NCBI RefSeq assembly: GCF_013385425.1
Contig: NZ_JACAQA010000019.1
Location: 1-64,000, forward strand
DNA: 64,000 nt
Source of the DNA: Pseudomonas gingeri
Lineage (GTDB): Bacteria > Pseudomonadota > Gammaproteobacteria > Pseudomonadales > Pseudomonadaceae
Direction: 5' to 3'
Shown here one piece after another: positions 1-6,893 of this stretch; the first letter of the stretch is position 1; every line of letters begins with the position of its first letter. Under the pieces are notes generated by a model. It worked only from the letters and a program-made list of their open reading frames with translations. It searched no databases and had not been told where the DNA came from. The position numbers and the translations under genes were made by a program.

Positions 1-212
1 GCGTGTTGGGCATGAACGCGGCAATGATGGAGGACTACCTCAAGTTCATCGCCAACCGTCGTCTGAGCCAGATCGGCTTGAAGGAAGAGTACCCGGGGAC
101 CACCAACCCGTTCCCCTGGATGAGCGAGATCATGGACTTGAAGAAAGAGAAGAACTTCTTCGAGACCCGCGTGATCGAGTATCAGACTGGCGGGGCGTTG
201 AGCTGGGATTGA
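1..212 (+). CDS. nrdB: Ribonucleoside-diphosphate reductase beta subunit, 3' end
   Basis: Last ~69 codons of the class I ribonucleotide reductase small subunit, which carries the diiron/tyrosyl radical and partners NrdA in making dNTPs. The 5' end lies outside the window; the first full codon starts at base 3. The retained tail has the family's helix (ANRRLSQIGL), the conserved YPGTTNPFPWM stretch, and an acidic/aromatic C-terminus (GGALSWD) of the kind that docks on the alpha subunit. A strong terminator follows. The call is from recognition of the conserved C-terminal region; the metal-binding core is not visible here. Confidence 0.93.
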   Translation, partial: VLGMNAAMMEDYLKFIANRRLSQIGLKEEYPGTTNPFPWMSEIMDLKKEKNFFETRVIEYQTGGALSWD

Positions 213-250
213 TGCGGGCATTCACTTTGAGTGAATAGACCGGAAAGCCG

Positions 251-281
251 AAAAGCCCTGACCTTGGTTCAGGGCTTTTTC
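251..281 (+). terminator. Rho-independent terminator after nrdB
   Basis: AAAAGCCCTGA and TCAGGGCTTTTT form a 10-11 bp stem around a short CCTTGGT loop, followed by a T run. It lies 38 bases after the nrdB stop. The A-run/T-run symmetry means it could also work on the minus strand and end transcription of the small gene at 302-598. Confidence 0.9.
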
Positions 282-301
282 GTTTGCGTCTGATCACTGC
301 G

Positions 302-598
302 TCATGAAGCCAGGTGCTTCGCTTCCAGCCCTCGCGTTTCGATTACATCGAACACGTCACTGGCATCCTGTAGCAACAACCGTGAGATCGAGGCGATATT
401 GCCCAGGTCTCGCGGATCGCTGTCGCTGAGCCGGCTACAGGTGAACAGGATCATTAGCTTGTTGACCGCCCGCATGCGCTCGCTGACGCAGGCATGCAGA
501 TCAACCAGCGGGGCATTGCGGTCGATATAGAGGACCGGGAACTCAGTGGACACGCTGTCCATCGGGATAAAGCGCCTGGGGGTATGCTCAGTATTCAT
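302..598 (-). CDS. Small pseudomonad protein of unknown function (DUF3077/DUF6124-like)
   Basis: Predicted 98-residue soluble protein. The general plan, a variable polar N-terminus then an amphipathic helical region (about residues 30-90: APLVDLHACVSERMRAVNKL, later SISRLLLQDASDVFDVIE), resembles the short DUF3077/DUF6124-type proteins common in Pseudomonas; function is unknown. I start it at the ATG at 598 because GGAG lies 8 bases upstream. The frame stays open further upstream to 772, but that part reads through what looks like a structured leader and has cysteine-rich, non-pseudomonad composition, so I treat it as untranslated. Family assignment is by resemblance only. Confidence 0.6.
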   Translation of the reverse strand: MNTEHTPRRFIPMDSVSTEFPVLYIDRNAPLVDLHACVSERMRAVNKLMILFTCSRLSDSDPRDLGNIASISRLLLQDASDVFDVIETRGLEAKHLAS

Positions 599-775
599 CG
601 TTAAACTCCGTGTTACTAGAGAATGACCACCCTTCGCTGCGAAACGAAATGGGCGGCAGCTGTGTGCGGGTTCGCAGACCGATGAACACGAAACTCGGCA
701 GGCTCGAAAGCCTCCCACACACAGCCACCATGAAACGAGCAGCAGCAAATATACAGCCGCCAACGCTTTCATGAT
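599..775 (-). promoter_or_regulatory. Structured 5' leader of the small gene at 302-598
   Basis: On the minus strand the leader can fold into a long closing helix: GCTGTGTGTGGG (725-714) pairs with CCCGCACACAGC (670-659), 12 pairs with one G-U. Inside it sits a perfect hairpin AGGCT-TTCG-AGCCT (713-700) with a UUCG-type loop, then a CCGA/TCGG stem. A third stem (CCC..TTCG..CGAA..GGG) lies between the helix and the start codon. I recall very similar leaders before related small genes in other pseudomonads, but cannot search here. Role unknown; a cis-regulatory RNA or independent small RNA is possible. Confidence 0.5.
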
Positions 776-1129
776 GCTTTTCGTGTTGCGTAAAAGGGCT
801 GCGAAACCCTTCTCGCCAGATTACCCAGCAAGCCATTCAGACTCTAAGCCCACCTCTTTATCAGGAACAATTCGCCATAGTGGGCAGGCGTCCGATGAGT
901 TTTCTGACTTGGGAGTAGGACGAGATACCAGCGATAGAATGAGCGAAATTAGCTACCTCAAAAACGATCTGAAACCTACTTTTACCACCTCGAGACTCCT
1001 GCCAAAGATATCTGCAAAAAAATCTGCAACCCTCCTCAAAAAAATGATGCTATAAGTTCTTACAGCCCTTTAAATACAAGCCATTCAGTCTTAAAAAAAT
1101 CTGCAAAAAAATCTGCAAAAGGAGCCACA
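776..1129. other. AT-rich intergenic region upstream of fic
   Basis: No convincing gene. Open frames here have atypical composition and run into repeats. GC content is clearly below the flanking genes. The notable content is two pairs of a 7-base direct repeat, annotated separately. Confidence 0.6.
1010..1117 (+). repeat. Two tandem pairs of ATCTGCA boxes upstream of fic
   Basis: ATCTGCA occurs at 1010-1016, 1022-1028, 1099-1105 and 1111-1117. Within each pair the spacing is exactly 12 bases and the linker is A-rich; the pairs are 89 bases apart. The second pair abuts the Shine-Dalgarno (GGAG, 1121-1124) of the fic gene. The regular spacing suggests binding sites for a multimeric regulator, possibly the winged-helix tail of the Fic protein itself; that is inference. 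Confidence 0.55.
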
Positions 1130-2326
1130 ATGTCGTCCACATTGATGACAGGAAACCACTGGCTTGAGCCGCTCATGCCGAGCTTCCCTGCCGAGCTTCT
1201 GAAGCTGGCCGAGGACATTCCCTTCCAGGCTGGAAAGCTGACAGGAATGGTCCCACCTGAAATGGCCTCTCGTGTCGGTGGGCTCCTGCGGGTGACCAGC
1301 AGCTTTTACAGCAATCTGATTGAAGGCCAGTTTACTGAACCGCTCACATTGGCACCTTCCGCCCCAAAACGCAGCCGCAAAGAGTTGTCAGAACTCGCAA
1401 TGACTCATATCGGTGCCCAGCAGGCTTTTGAGAGAGCCATGACACTCTATGCGGAGTCGCCCTGGGCTACTTTTTTCGACCCAAAATTCATTGCGCGTGT
1501 GCATCGGCGTCTTTTTCACGGAGCGACACCCGAACAATTACGCCTGGTAGACGGCGGCCTGCTGATTCCAGGCCAACTGCGCGACGAAGCACAGAAGGAT
1601 GTTTTAGTCGGGGATCATGCTGCGCCCGCCAGTACAGCGGTCGCCCCCATGCTGGTACGGATGCAACAAGTCTACGGACGCCTTCCCGACTCCCGTAGCC
1701 GCCTGCTTGCGACCATGGCCTACCATCATCGGCTAGCCTGGGTTCACCCCTTCGTGGACGGAAACGGACGCAGCATAAGACTGATTACTCATCTGCAATT
1801 GCATAAGCTCGGCCTGGCATCGCCGCTGTGGTCTCTTTCAAGAGGGCTGGCGCGACAGCAGAACGCTTATTACGCCTTTCTCGCCAACGCCGACAAACCT
1901 CGACGTGGAGACCTCGATGACCGAGGACAACTCACTCAAGCCGGGTTATTCGAGTTCGTCGGTTTCATGCTGGAGACCTGCCTGGATCAGATGCGCTATA
2001 CGGAACAGGCGTTGAACGTTGCCCAAATGAGAGCGCGCCTGGAAACCATATTCAAATGGGAGCCGCGTATTCTCAAGGCAGGACTGAAGCTGGAGTCGGC
2101 TCGTGCACTGCATATCCTTTTGACGCAGGGAACGATCAGTCGTGCTGACTTCAAGGTGTTCACCGGCCTCAATGAGAGGACCGCTATCGAACAGCTCAAG
2201 ATACTCGTAAACCTGGGAATTGTGGAAAGCCTGAGCCCCAAAGCCCGTAACCTGTATCCCGGTTTACCCATCTGGTTTGCGCAGCTTCTATTCCCTGATT
2301 TGCATCAGCGAATGATCGGTGCGTGA
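1130..2326 (+). CDS. Class II Fic-family protein with C-terminal winged helix
   Basis: 398 residues. Fic enzymes usually transfer AMP from ATP to protein hydroxyls. The catalytic motif HPFVDGNGR is at residues 206-214 with His206 as the base. An N-terminal inhibitory helix with the SxxxEG pattern (S61NLIEG66) supplies Glu65, which in class II Fic proteins blocks productive ATP binding until displaced. The last ~90 residues look like a winged helix-turn-helix (ISRADFKVFTGLNERTAIEQ), typical of the standalone chromosomal Fic/DUF4172-type subgroup and suggesting DNA binding or autoregulation. SD GGAG sits 5 bases before the ATG. Neighbours are orphan antitoxin, HicAB and other accessory genes. 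Target protein unknown. Confidence 0.88.
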   Translation: MSSTLMTGNHWLEPLMPSFPAELLKLAEDIPFQAGKLTGMVPPEMASRVGGLLRVTSSFYSNLIEGQFTEPLTLAPSAPKRSRKELSELAMTHIGAQQAFERAMTLYAESPWATFFDPKFIARVHRRLFHGATPEQLRLVDGGLLIPGQLRDEAQKDVLVGDHAAPASTAVAPMLVRMQQVYGRLPDSRSRLLATMAYHHRLAWVHPFVDGNGRSIRLITHLQLHKLGLASPLWSLSRGLARQQNAYYAFLANADKPRRGDLDDRGQLTQAGLFEFVGFMLETCLDQMRYTEQALNVAQMRARLETIFKWEPRILKAGLKLESARALHILLTQGTISRADFKVFTGLNERTAIEQLKILVNLGIVESLSPKARNLYPGLPIWFAQLLFPDLHQRMIGA

Positions 2327-2417
2327 GCGGCCGATACCCCATCAATCATGGCTTGTGAGGTTCTGCCAAAATTCTCGGCCAAGCGTACGTTGCCCTTAAC
2401 GTATAAGCGAATATTAG

Positions 2418-2440
2418 GGGATATACATCCGACATATCCC
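2418..2440 (+). promoter_or_regulatory. Palindromic operator in front of vapB-like gene
   Basis: GGGATAT (2418-2424) and ATATCCC (2434-2440) form perfect inverted arms around 9 bases, ending 10 bases before the GTG start. Antitoxins of the VapB/AbrB-fold type commonly bind such palindromes to repress themselves. Confidence 0.6.
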
Positions 2441-2450
2441 GAGGTGTACC

Positions 2451-2687
2451 GTGGAACAAGGCTCGATTTTCCAGAGTAACCGTAGCCAAGCGGTGAGATT
2501 ACCCAAAGCCGTAGCGCTGCCTGATGACGTGAAGCGCGTCGATGTCATTGCAATCGGCAGAACAAGGATTATCACCCCTGCTGGCGAATCATGGGATAGC
2601 TGGTTTGAGGGTGAGGGGGTGACTGCCGACTTCATGACCGAGCGTGAGCAACCCGCAGATCAGGTGCGGGATTCCTTTTTAGGTTGA
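2451..2687 (+). CDS. Orphan VapB-type antitoxin (AbrB/SpoVT fold)
   Basis: 78 residues starting at GTG with GAGG at 2441-2444. The N-terminal half carries the swapped-hairpin signature IFQSNRSQAVRLPKAVALP seen in VapB/VagC antitoxins; the C-terminal half (WDSWFEGEGVTADFM) is the usual toxin-wrapping tail, including the WF pair. Normally a PIN-domain VapC RNase follows within a few bases. Here the next gene is a convergent chorismate mutase three bases after the stop, so the toxin is missing. It may be a remnant, act in trans on a VapC elsewhere, or serve as an anti-toxin guard. Confidence 0.8.
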   Translation: MEQGSIFQSNRSQAVRLPKAVALPDDVKRVDVIAIGRTRIITPAGESWDSWFEGEGVTADFMTEREQPADQVRDSFLG

Positions 2688-2689
2688 TG

Positions 2690-2998
2690 CTAGGAAGGAG
2701 ATGATAAGTGGCGAGCGCCTCCATGCTCTTGCAACTCCTGCTCGATAAACGCCGCAATCATGGCCCGGTAGACCTGTTCGACCACATCGGGATTGGCGGC
2801 GTACTCCTCGGATAATGCCCGCACCTTGGCGATGACCTGCTCCACGCGCTGTGGAGCCCTGACGGCATCGCTGTCTTTTTTGAAGCGCGCAGCCTCAGTG
2901 ACATAGGTACCCCGCTCCGCCAGCAGCGTTACGATCTGCCGATCCAGACGGTCGATGTTTTCGCGGACTTCTTCGAGTGATGTACAACGGACGGCCAT
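2690..2998 (-). CDS. AroQ-type chorismate mutase / PchB-like lyase
   Basis: 102-residue all-helical protein of the AroQ class. Conserved features are ENIDRLDRQIVTLLAER on helix 1, the Arg/Lys segment AARFKKDSDAVRAPQRVEQVI and a third helix ending in AFIEQEL. The length and the (A)P-x-RVEQV pattern resemble PchB (isochorismate pyruvate lyase of salicylate synthesis) as well as monofunctional chorismate mutases. No pchA-like isochorismate synthase is nearby, so chorismate to prephenate is the safer reading. No signal peptide, so not the periplasmic *AroQ type. SD AGGAG is 10 bases upstream of the ATG. It is convergent with the vapB-like gene. Confidence 0.82.
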   Translation of the reverse strand: MAVRCTSLEEVRENIDRLDRQIVTLLAERGTYVTEAARFKKDSDAVRAPQRVEQVIAKVRALSEEYAANPDVVEQVYRAMIAAFIEQELQEHGGARHLSSPS

Positions 2999-3060
2999 AT
3001 CGTTCTATCTCCTGTTGAGACCGGCCACTCTGGCTGATACATCTCTCCCTTTGCAACCCA

Positions 3061-3462
3061 TCAGGCATACAACTCGCGCAACGCCGCCGTCGCCAGAAAC
3101 CCCGAGCGCGAGGCGTAGCGATGATCCTTCTGCACACGTTCGTCGATCCGCTCAAGCAGATGCTCGGGCAACGAGGCGTTGAATCTAACCGACTTGCCCA
3201 GGTAAGGCGTCACATCAAAGTCGACGATGGCCCAGAGACCGCCGGCATAGTCCGGGTTATCCAGATAGACATCGGCCTCCCGCGCATGGGGTAACGGCTC
3301 ACCGTCAGCCAGCAAACCCTCGAAATGCAAGGCCAAGGCCTCATGCACATTCTCCAGCGCTTCGGAAAAAGTGCTTCCGGCAGAAAAACAACCTGGCACA
3401 TCCGGCACGGTCACGCCGTAGTCTGATTCCGCCTCTTTATGTAGTACCACTGGAAATTTCAT
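3061..3462 (-). CDS. hicB: HicB-family antitoxin
   Basis: 133 residues. The N-terminal HicB fold (VVLHKEAESDYGVTVPDVPGC, then a FSEALENVHEALALH helix) neutralises HicA. The C-terminal ~45 residues (SVRFNASLPEHLLERIDERV) form a ribbon-helix-helix DNA-binding domain expected to bind its own promoter. Its ATG overlaps the hicA stop by 4 bases (ATGA), implying translational coupling with toxin first, antitoxin second. This order is normal for hicAB. Confidence 0.93.
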   Translation of the reverse strand: MKFPVVLHKEAESDYGVTVPDVPGCFSAGSTFSEALENVHEALALHFEGLLADGEPLPHAREADVYLDNPDYAGGLWAIVDFDVTPYLGKSVRFNASLPEHLLERIDERVQKDHRYASRSGFLATAALRELYA

Positions 3463-3701
3463 TGGATACCTCGCCCATATGGAAACACGTCATTACGGTT
3501 GCCATCGCTATACGCTGTGCCCTTGAGGCCAGCCGACTTCAATATGTTGTGGAGTGTTCCCTTCGGAATTTCCGTTTTGGGATGGGGAACAGTGACGCGG
3601 CCTGTCTTGCTCGGGTGCCGAAATTGGTGGTGACTTCCTTTCACCGCCACCTCATACCAACCATCGGCTTCGATCAGTTCAATGACCTCTCTGCTTCGCA
3701 T
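3459..3701 (-). CDS. hicA: HicA-family toxin, mRNA interferase
   Basis: 80 residues with a dsRBD-like fold; the toxin cleaves mRNA and tmRNA until bound by HicB. The conserved GSHHQFRHP with catalytic His24, and the GTLHNILKSAGL helix, are present, so it looks intact. I choose the ATG at 3701 because AAGGAG lies 7 bases upstream; the longer open frame to 3737 runs through the operator region. Confidence 0.92.
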   Translation of the reverse strand: MRSREVIELIEADGWYEVAVKGSHHQFRHPSKTGRVTVPHPKTEIPKGTLHNILKSAGLKGTAYSDGNRNDVFPYGRGIQ

Positions 3702-3719
3702 GCTCACTCCTTGAGCTCT

Positions 3720-3780
3720 GTTGTGTAAGGTACACACGCGCTTGAATCACATCAAGCCAAAAATACACACCCTACACAAC
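3720..3780 (-). promoter_or_regulatory. Nested dyads in the hicAB promoter
   Basis: Three inverted repeats are nested upstream of hicA: outer arms GTTGTGTA (3720-3727) and TACACAAC (3773-3780); GTGTA-AGG-TACAC (3723-3735); and CTTGA-ATCACA-TCAAG (3741-3756). They are the likely operator for the RHH domain of HicB. Confidence 0.55.
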
Positions 3781-3925
3781 ATTGTTTTTACCAAGCAAAG
3801 AAAGGCCGTGACAAAGCATGTCGTACGGTCAATGCCGACGCATGGGCTGATCCAATCCCTACGAACACAACAGCTCGATACCGATAATCGGAATGCTGAA
3901 AAAACGTTTGATCAGGTCGAAAAAC

Positions 3926-3945
3926 AACTGTACAAAAACACAGTA
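3926..3945 (+). promoter_or_regulatory. LexA (SOS) box
   Basis: AACTGTACAAAAACACAGTA contains CTG, ten bases, then CAG, with the A/T-rich interior and flanking TA typical of gamma-proteobacterial LexA boxes. It lies 35 bases before the start of the XRE gene. Confidence 0.65.
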
Positions 3946-3980
3946 TTTTTCAAATCAGCCGATCAAGCCCGGAGAGTGCC

Positions 3981-4310
3981 ATGTCCAGCCAAGCCGCCAG
4001 TCATGTGATGAGGACCACCGTTGAACGCATCGTTTTGCATCAATTCACGCCCCGACACTGCCTGCAGGCGCGGGTCATGCTGGGCTGGAGCCATGAGCAA
4101 CTGAGCCGGGAGTCCGGCGTCTCGGTCGCCGCCATCCAGCGCTTCGAAGCCGGCGAACCACTCAGGGATGTTACCCGGCTGGCCCTGGCCTTTCGCTTCG
4201 AAGCCGAAGGCCTGGTGTTCTTCCCCGGGTTTGCCCCCGGTCGCGGGATGAATATCCGCGGAACCACACCGGACCCGATCGAGCGCAAGGATTACGAACT
4301 GATCGAGTAA
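3981..4310 (+). CDS. Small XRE-family transcriptional regulator, probably SOS-controlled
   Basis: 109 residues. Residues ~27-75 form a Cro/CI helix-turn-helix (ARVMLGWSHEQLSRESGVSV then AAIQRFEAG). The rest is a short basic/aromatic tail without an effector or protease domain. GGAG at 3971-3974 sets the ATG at 3981. The LexA box directly upstream suggests induction after DNA damage, as for small regulators that control pyocin or phage-like loci. No such locus is adjacent, so the target is unknown. Confidence 0.8.
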   Translation: MSSQAASHVMRTTVERIVLHQFTPRHCLQARVMLGWSHEQLSRESGVSVAAIQRFEAGEPLRDVTRLALAFRFEAEGLVFFPGFAPGRGMNIRGTTPDPIERKDYELIE

Positions 4311-4314
4311 TCAG

Positions 4315-4875
4315 CTACACCGATGCAGCCGGCCGCTCCAGCGCGCGCATCACCTGCTCGACCAACGCCTCCACCGGATGCTCGGTGGTGTCCAGCCGCA
4401 ACACCGGGCATGGCAGGTTCCTGATCCAGGTTTCATGTCGTTTGAGACTGCGGGTGCCATGGTCGCCGGTGTCATAGCCGGCCGCCCACTCCAGGAAGGT
4501 ACGGGTCGCGACAAACCGCTCTCCCCCTTCGTGGATCTGCGCACCATAGCGCTGGAACTCGCGAACGCGTAAGCGCTGCAAGCGGACCTCCGGGTCGAGG
4601 CGCATGAAAATCGCCAGGGTGAACGCCGGAATCAAGGGGTCGCCCCAGCCACAGAGCGAACCGGAGAGCACCCAGTTGTCCTGCCGGGCCAGTTGCTCAC
4701 GCAGCAACTGCACCCGCTGGTCACGGGGGCGCTTGCAACTGAAAGGCTTGTCGGCGGGCTGCCAGTAAAAGTTGTCCGAGTCAAAATGGGCAATTCCCAA
4801 GCGCTCGGCCAGCGCCATACCCAAGGTCGTAGTGCCGGAGCCCGACGCGCCGAAAAGATGAATTCGATGGGCCAT
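4315..4875 (-). CDS. P-loop adenylate-kinase-like ATPase/nucleotide kinase
   Basis: 186 residues, cytoplasmic. The N-terminal P-loop GASGSGTTT (residues 9-17) departs from Walker A in having Thr15 where Lys is expected; this GSGTTT form is, as I recall, the norm in a family of small bacterial shikimate/adenylate-kinase-like proteins rather than a mutation. A DSDNFYW segment (residues ~32-38) and the arginine-rich lid (RLRVREFQRYG) fit a NMP-kinase fold. Substrate unknown. It is convergent with the XRE gene, and its start at 4875 is isolated from GlxA by ~100 bases. Confidence 0.75.
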   Translation of the reverse strand: MAHRIHLFGASGSGTTTLGMALAERLGIAHFDSDNFYWQPADKPFSCKRPRDQRVQLLREQLARQDNWVLSGSLCGWGDPLIPAFTLAIFMRLDPEVRLQRLRVREFQRYGAQIHEGGERFVATRTFLEWAAGYDTGDHGTRSLKRHETWIRNLPCPVLRLDTTEHPVEALVEQVMRALERPAASV

Positions 4876-4944
4876 GGTTGTTCCTGACGCTCTGCTTCCA
4901 GTCTCGAACTAATGGTAGACCCGTACTCGCCTGGGGGCTGAACG

Positions 4945-4967
4945 AAAAACCCCGCTCGCCAAGCGAG
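4945..4967 (-). terminator. Probable terminator of the GlxA-type regulator gene
   Basis: Read on the minus strand: CTCGC-TTG-GCGAG, then CGGGG and five T. The stem is short (5 bp) but is followed by the T run, 17 bases past the stop of the gene ending at 4984. Confidence 0.45.
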
Positions 4968-4983
4968 TGATTCCTTACAACGG

Positions 4984-5922
4984 CTACATCTGCAATTGCA
5001 GCGAGCGCCGGATCATCTGCGGCGGCTGACCATAGGCCCGCAGAAAAGCCCGACGCATGCGCTCCGGATCGGCGAAGCCGGTGTCGCGGGCGACGACATC
5101 GATGGAGTGCCAGCCCGATTCCATCATCAACCGTGCCGCCTCCAGGCGCAGGTGTTCAATCGCCTTGGCCGGCGACTGCCCGGTCTCGGCACGAAACAGC
5201 CGGCTGAACTGACGCGGACTGAGGTGAGCCACTTGCGCCAGTTGCTCAACGGATAAATCTTCCCGCAAGTTCTCCTGGGCAAACGCCAGGGCGCTCTGAA
5301 TACGATCAGACTTCGGATCAAGGTCCAGCAGTGCGGAAAACTGCGACTGGCCACCCGTCCGGCGGTGATAGACCACCAACGTGCGCGCAAGATTGCGAGT
5401 CACTTCCACCCCCAGGTCCTGCTCTACCAGGGCCAATGCCAGGTCAATACAGGCGGTCATGCCGGCCGAAGTCCAGATCGGACCATCCACGGTGAAGATC
5501 CTGTCCTCCTCCAGTCGAACAGCGGGATGCAGTTGCTTGAAAATCCGCGCGTGGTACCAGTGGGTGGTCGCTCGTCGCCCCTCGAGCAGACCGGCCGCCG
5601 CCAGGTGAAACGAGCCGGTGCAAGCCGAGGTGATACGCCGGGCAAACGCCGGTGCACCGCGCAGGTAGTCAATCAGGCCTGTCGTCCCTGGCACCAGGTC
5701 GTTATCACCCACCACCACCAGCGTGTCGTAATCCTGCACACCGAAGGGCTGGGTCTCGACGCTGAAGCCGATGGAGCTTTTGACCGTACCACCGTGCTCG
5801 GAGAGCAGGTCCACCTGATAGACCTCGCGCTCGACTTCCAGATTGGCGTGCTCGAAAACCGTACCGGTCGCCAACGTCAGCGCCTGGAAACCAGGAAACA
5901 GGATAATGCCGACACGGATCAT
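4984..5922 (-). CDS. GlxA-family AraC-type regulator with DJ-1/PfpI domain
   Basis: 311 residues. The N-terminal DJ-1/PfpI amidase-like domain (residues ~1-170) begins VGIILFPGFQALTLATG and has the ACTGSF nucleophile-elbow region with Cys. The C-terminal AraC HTH pair (residues ~215-305) includes LSPRQFSRLFRAETGQSPAKA. Such proteins often sense small nitrogenous metabolites or amides, although the domain is usually not catalytic. The ATG at 5922 fits the start of the first beta strand; a longer start at 5988 would add 22 residues before the domain. It is divergent from the SDR at 6041, a likely target. Confidence 0.88.
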   Translation of the reverse strand: MIRVGIILFPGFQALTLATGTVFEHANLEVEREVYQVDLLSEHGGTVKSSIGFSVETQPFGVQDYDTLVVVGDNDLVPGTTGLIDYLRGAPAFARRITSACTGSFHLAAAGLLEGRRATTHWYHARIFKQLHPAVRLEEDRIFTVDGPIWTSAGMTACIDLALALVEQDLGVEVTRNLARTLVVYHRRTGGQSQFSALLDLDPKSDRIQSALAFAQENLREDLSVEQLAQVAHLSPRQFSRLFRAETGQSPAKAIEHLRLEAARLMMESGWHSIDVVARDTGFADPERMRRAFLRAYGQPPQMIRRSLQLQM

Positions 5923-6040
5923 GGGCAGGACTCGATAATGTCTCAAAAGGTGGGAGATATGACATTGCTGCCAATAAATTACCACCATAATCTTAACACC
6001 AGCAACGCCGACATCTCGTCGGCCACTCTGGAGCCTTGCA

Positions 6041-6844
6041 ATGACTCAATCATCTTCGAAGGGTTTTGCCCTGATCACTGGCGCTTCCTCCGGTATCGGT
6101 GCGGTCTACGCCGACCGTCTGGCGCACGAGGGGTACGACCTGATTCTGGTGGCCCGCAATCGCGAACGCCTGGAGCAACTGGCCGCACGGTTGGGCAACG
6201 CGACCCGACGGACCGTCGAAGTGGTTCAGGCCGATTTGAATGACTCAGGCGATCTGGCGCGAATCGCGCAAATCCTCGAACAGGACCAGCGGATCAACCT
6301 GCTGGTAAACAACGCCGGTGTCGGGGCATCCGCCTCGCTGCTGGAGTCCGAACAGGCGAAAATGGATGCGATGATTCACTTGAACGTCGTCGCCCTGACC
6401 CGTCTGGCCAAAGCGGCGGCGACCAATTTCGTGGCCCGTGCTGAAGGGACGATCATCAATATCGCCTCCATCGTCGCCATCGCCCCCGAGCTGCTCAACG
6501 GTGTGTATGGCGGAACCAAGGCTTTTGTACTGGCCTTCACTCAGTCCCTGCATCACGAACTGAGCGAAAAAGGCGTCAAGGTCCAGGCCGTATTACCCGG
6601 GGCGATCAGCACCGAGTTCTGGGATATCGCCGGGTTGCCGATACAGCATCTGCCCGGTGAGATCGTGATGAACAGCGAAGATCTGGTGGATGCCGCGCTC
6701 GCCGGGCTGGCTCTTGGCGAGCTGGTTACTATCCCGTCGCTGCCGGATATTGCCGATTGGCAAGCCTTCGAACAGGCACGCCAAGCCCTGAAGCCCAACC
6801 TGTCGCATCAGGTACCGGCGGCTCGCTATACAGTAAAAGGCTGA
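6041..6844 (+). CDS. Short-chain dehydrogenase/reductase
   Basis: 267-residue classical SDR. It has the NAD(P) motif TGASSGIG (residues 13-20), NNAG at 90-93, and the catalytic Ser143-Tyr156-Lys160 set (IASIVAIAPELLNGVYGGTK). It reduces or oxidises an unknown carbonyl/alcohol. ARNRERL after strand 2 favours NADP(H). Divergent from the GlxA-type regulator across 118 bases and convergent with the amidase. Confidence 0.92.
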   Translation: MTQSSSKGFALITGASSGIGAVYADRLAHEGYDLILVARNRERLEQLAARLGNATRRTVEVVQADLNDSGDLARIAQILEQDQRINLLVNNAGVGASASLLESEQAKMDAMIHLNVVALTRLAKAAATNFVARAEGTIINIASIVAIAPELLNGVYGGTKAFVLAFTQSLHHELSEKGVKVQAVLPGAISTEFWDIAGLPIQHLPGEIVMNSEDLVDAALAGLALGELVTIPSLPDIADWQAFEQARQALKPNLSHQVPAARYTVKG

Positions 6845-6893
6845 CCTTGCAACCTGCCACCAGACTCGGTGGCAGGCTCACCGCTACCCGGGC

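Noticed and set aside
588..836. Open minus-strand frames through the leader, including an apparent signal-peptide-like start at 772 in frame with the small gene
   Set aside because: The residues are Cys/Trp/Ser-rich and read through a strongly paired region; the ATG at 598 has a proper SD.
771..1055. 94-codon plus-strand frame before fic
   Set aside because: Composition unlike the genome, no SD, and its end consists of the ATCTGCA/poly-A repeats.
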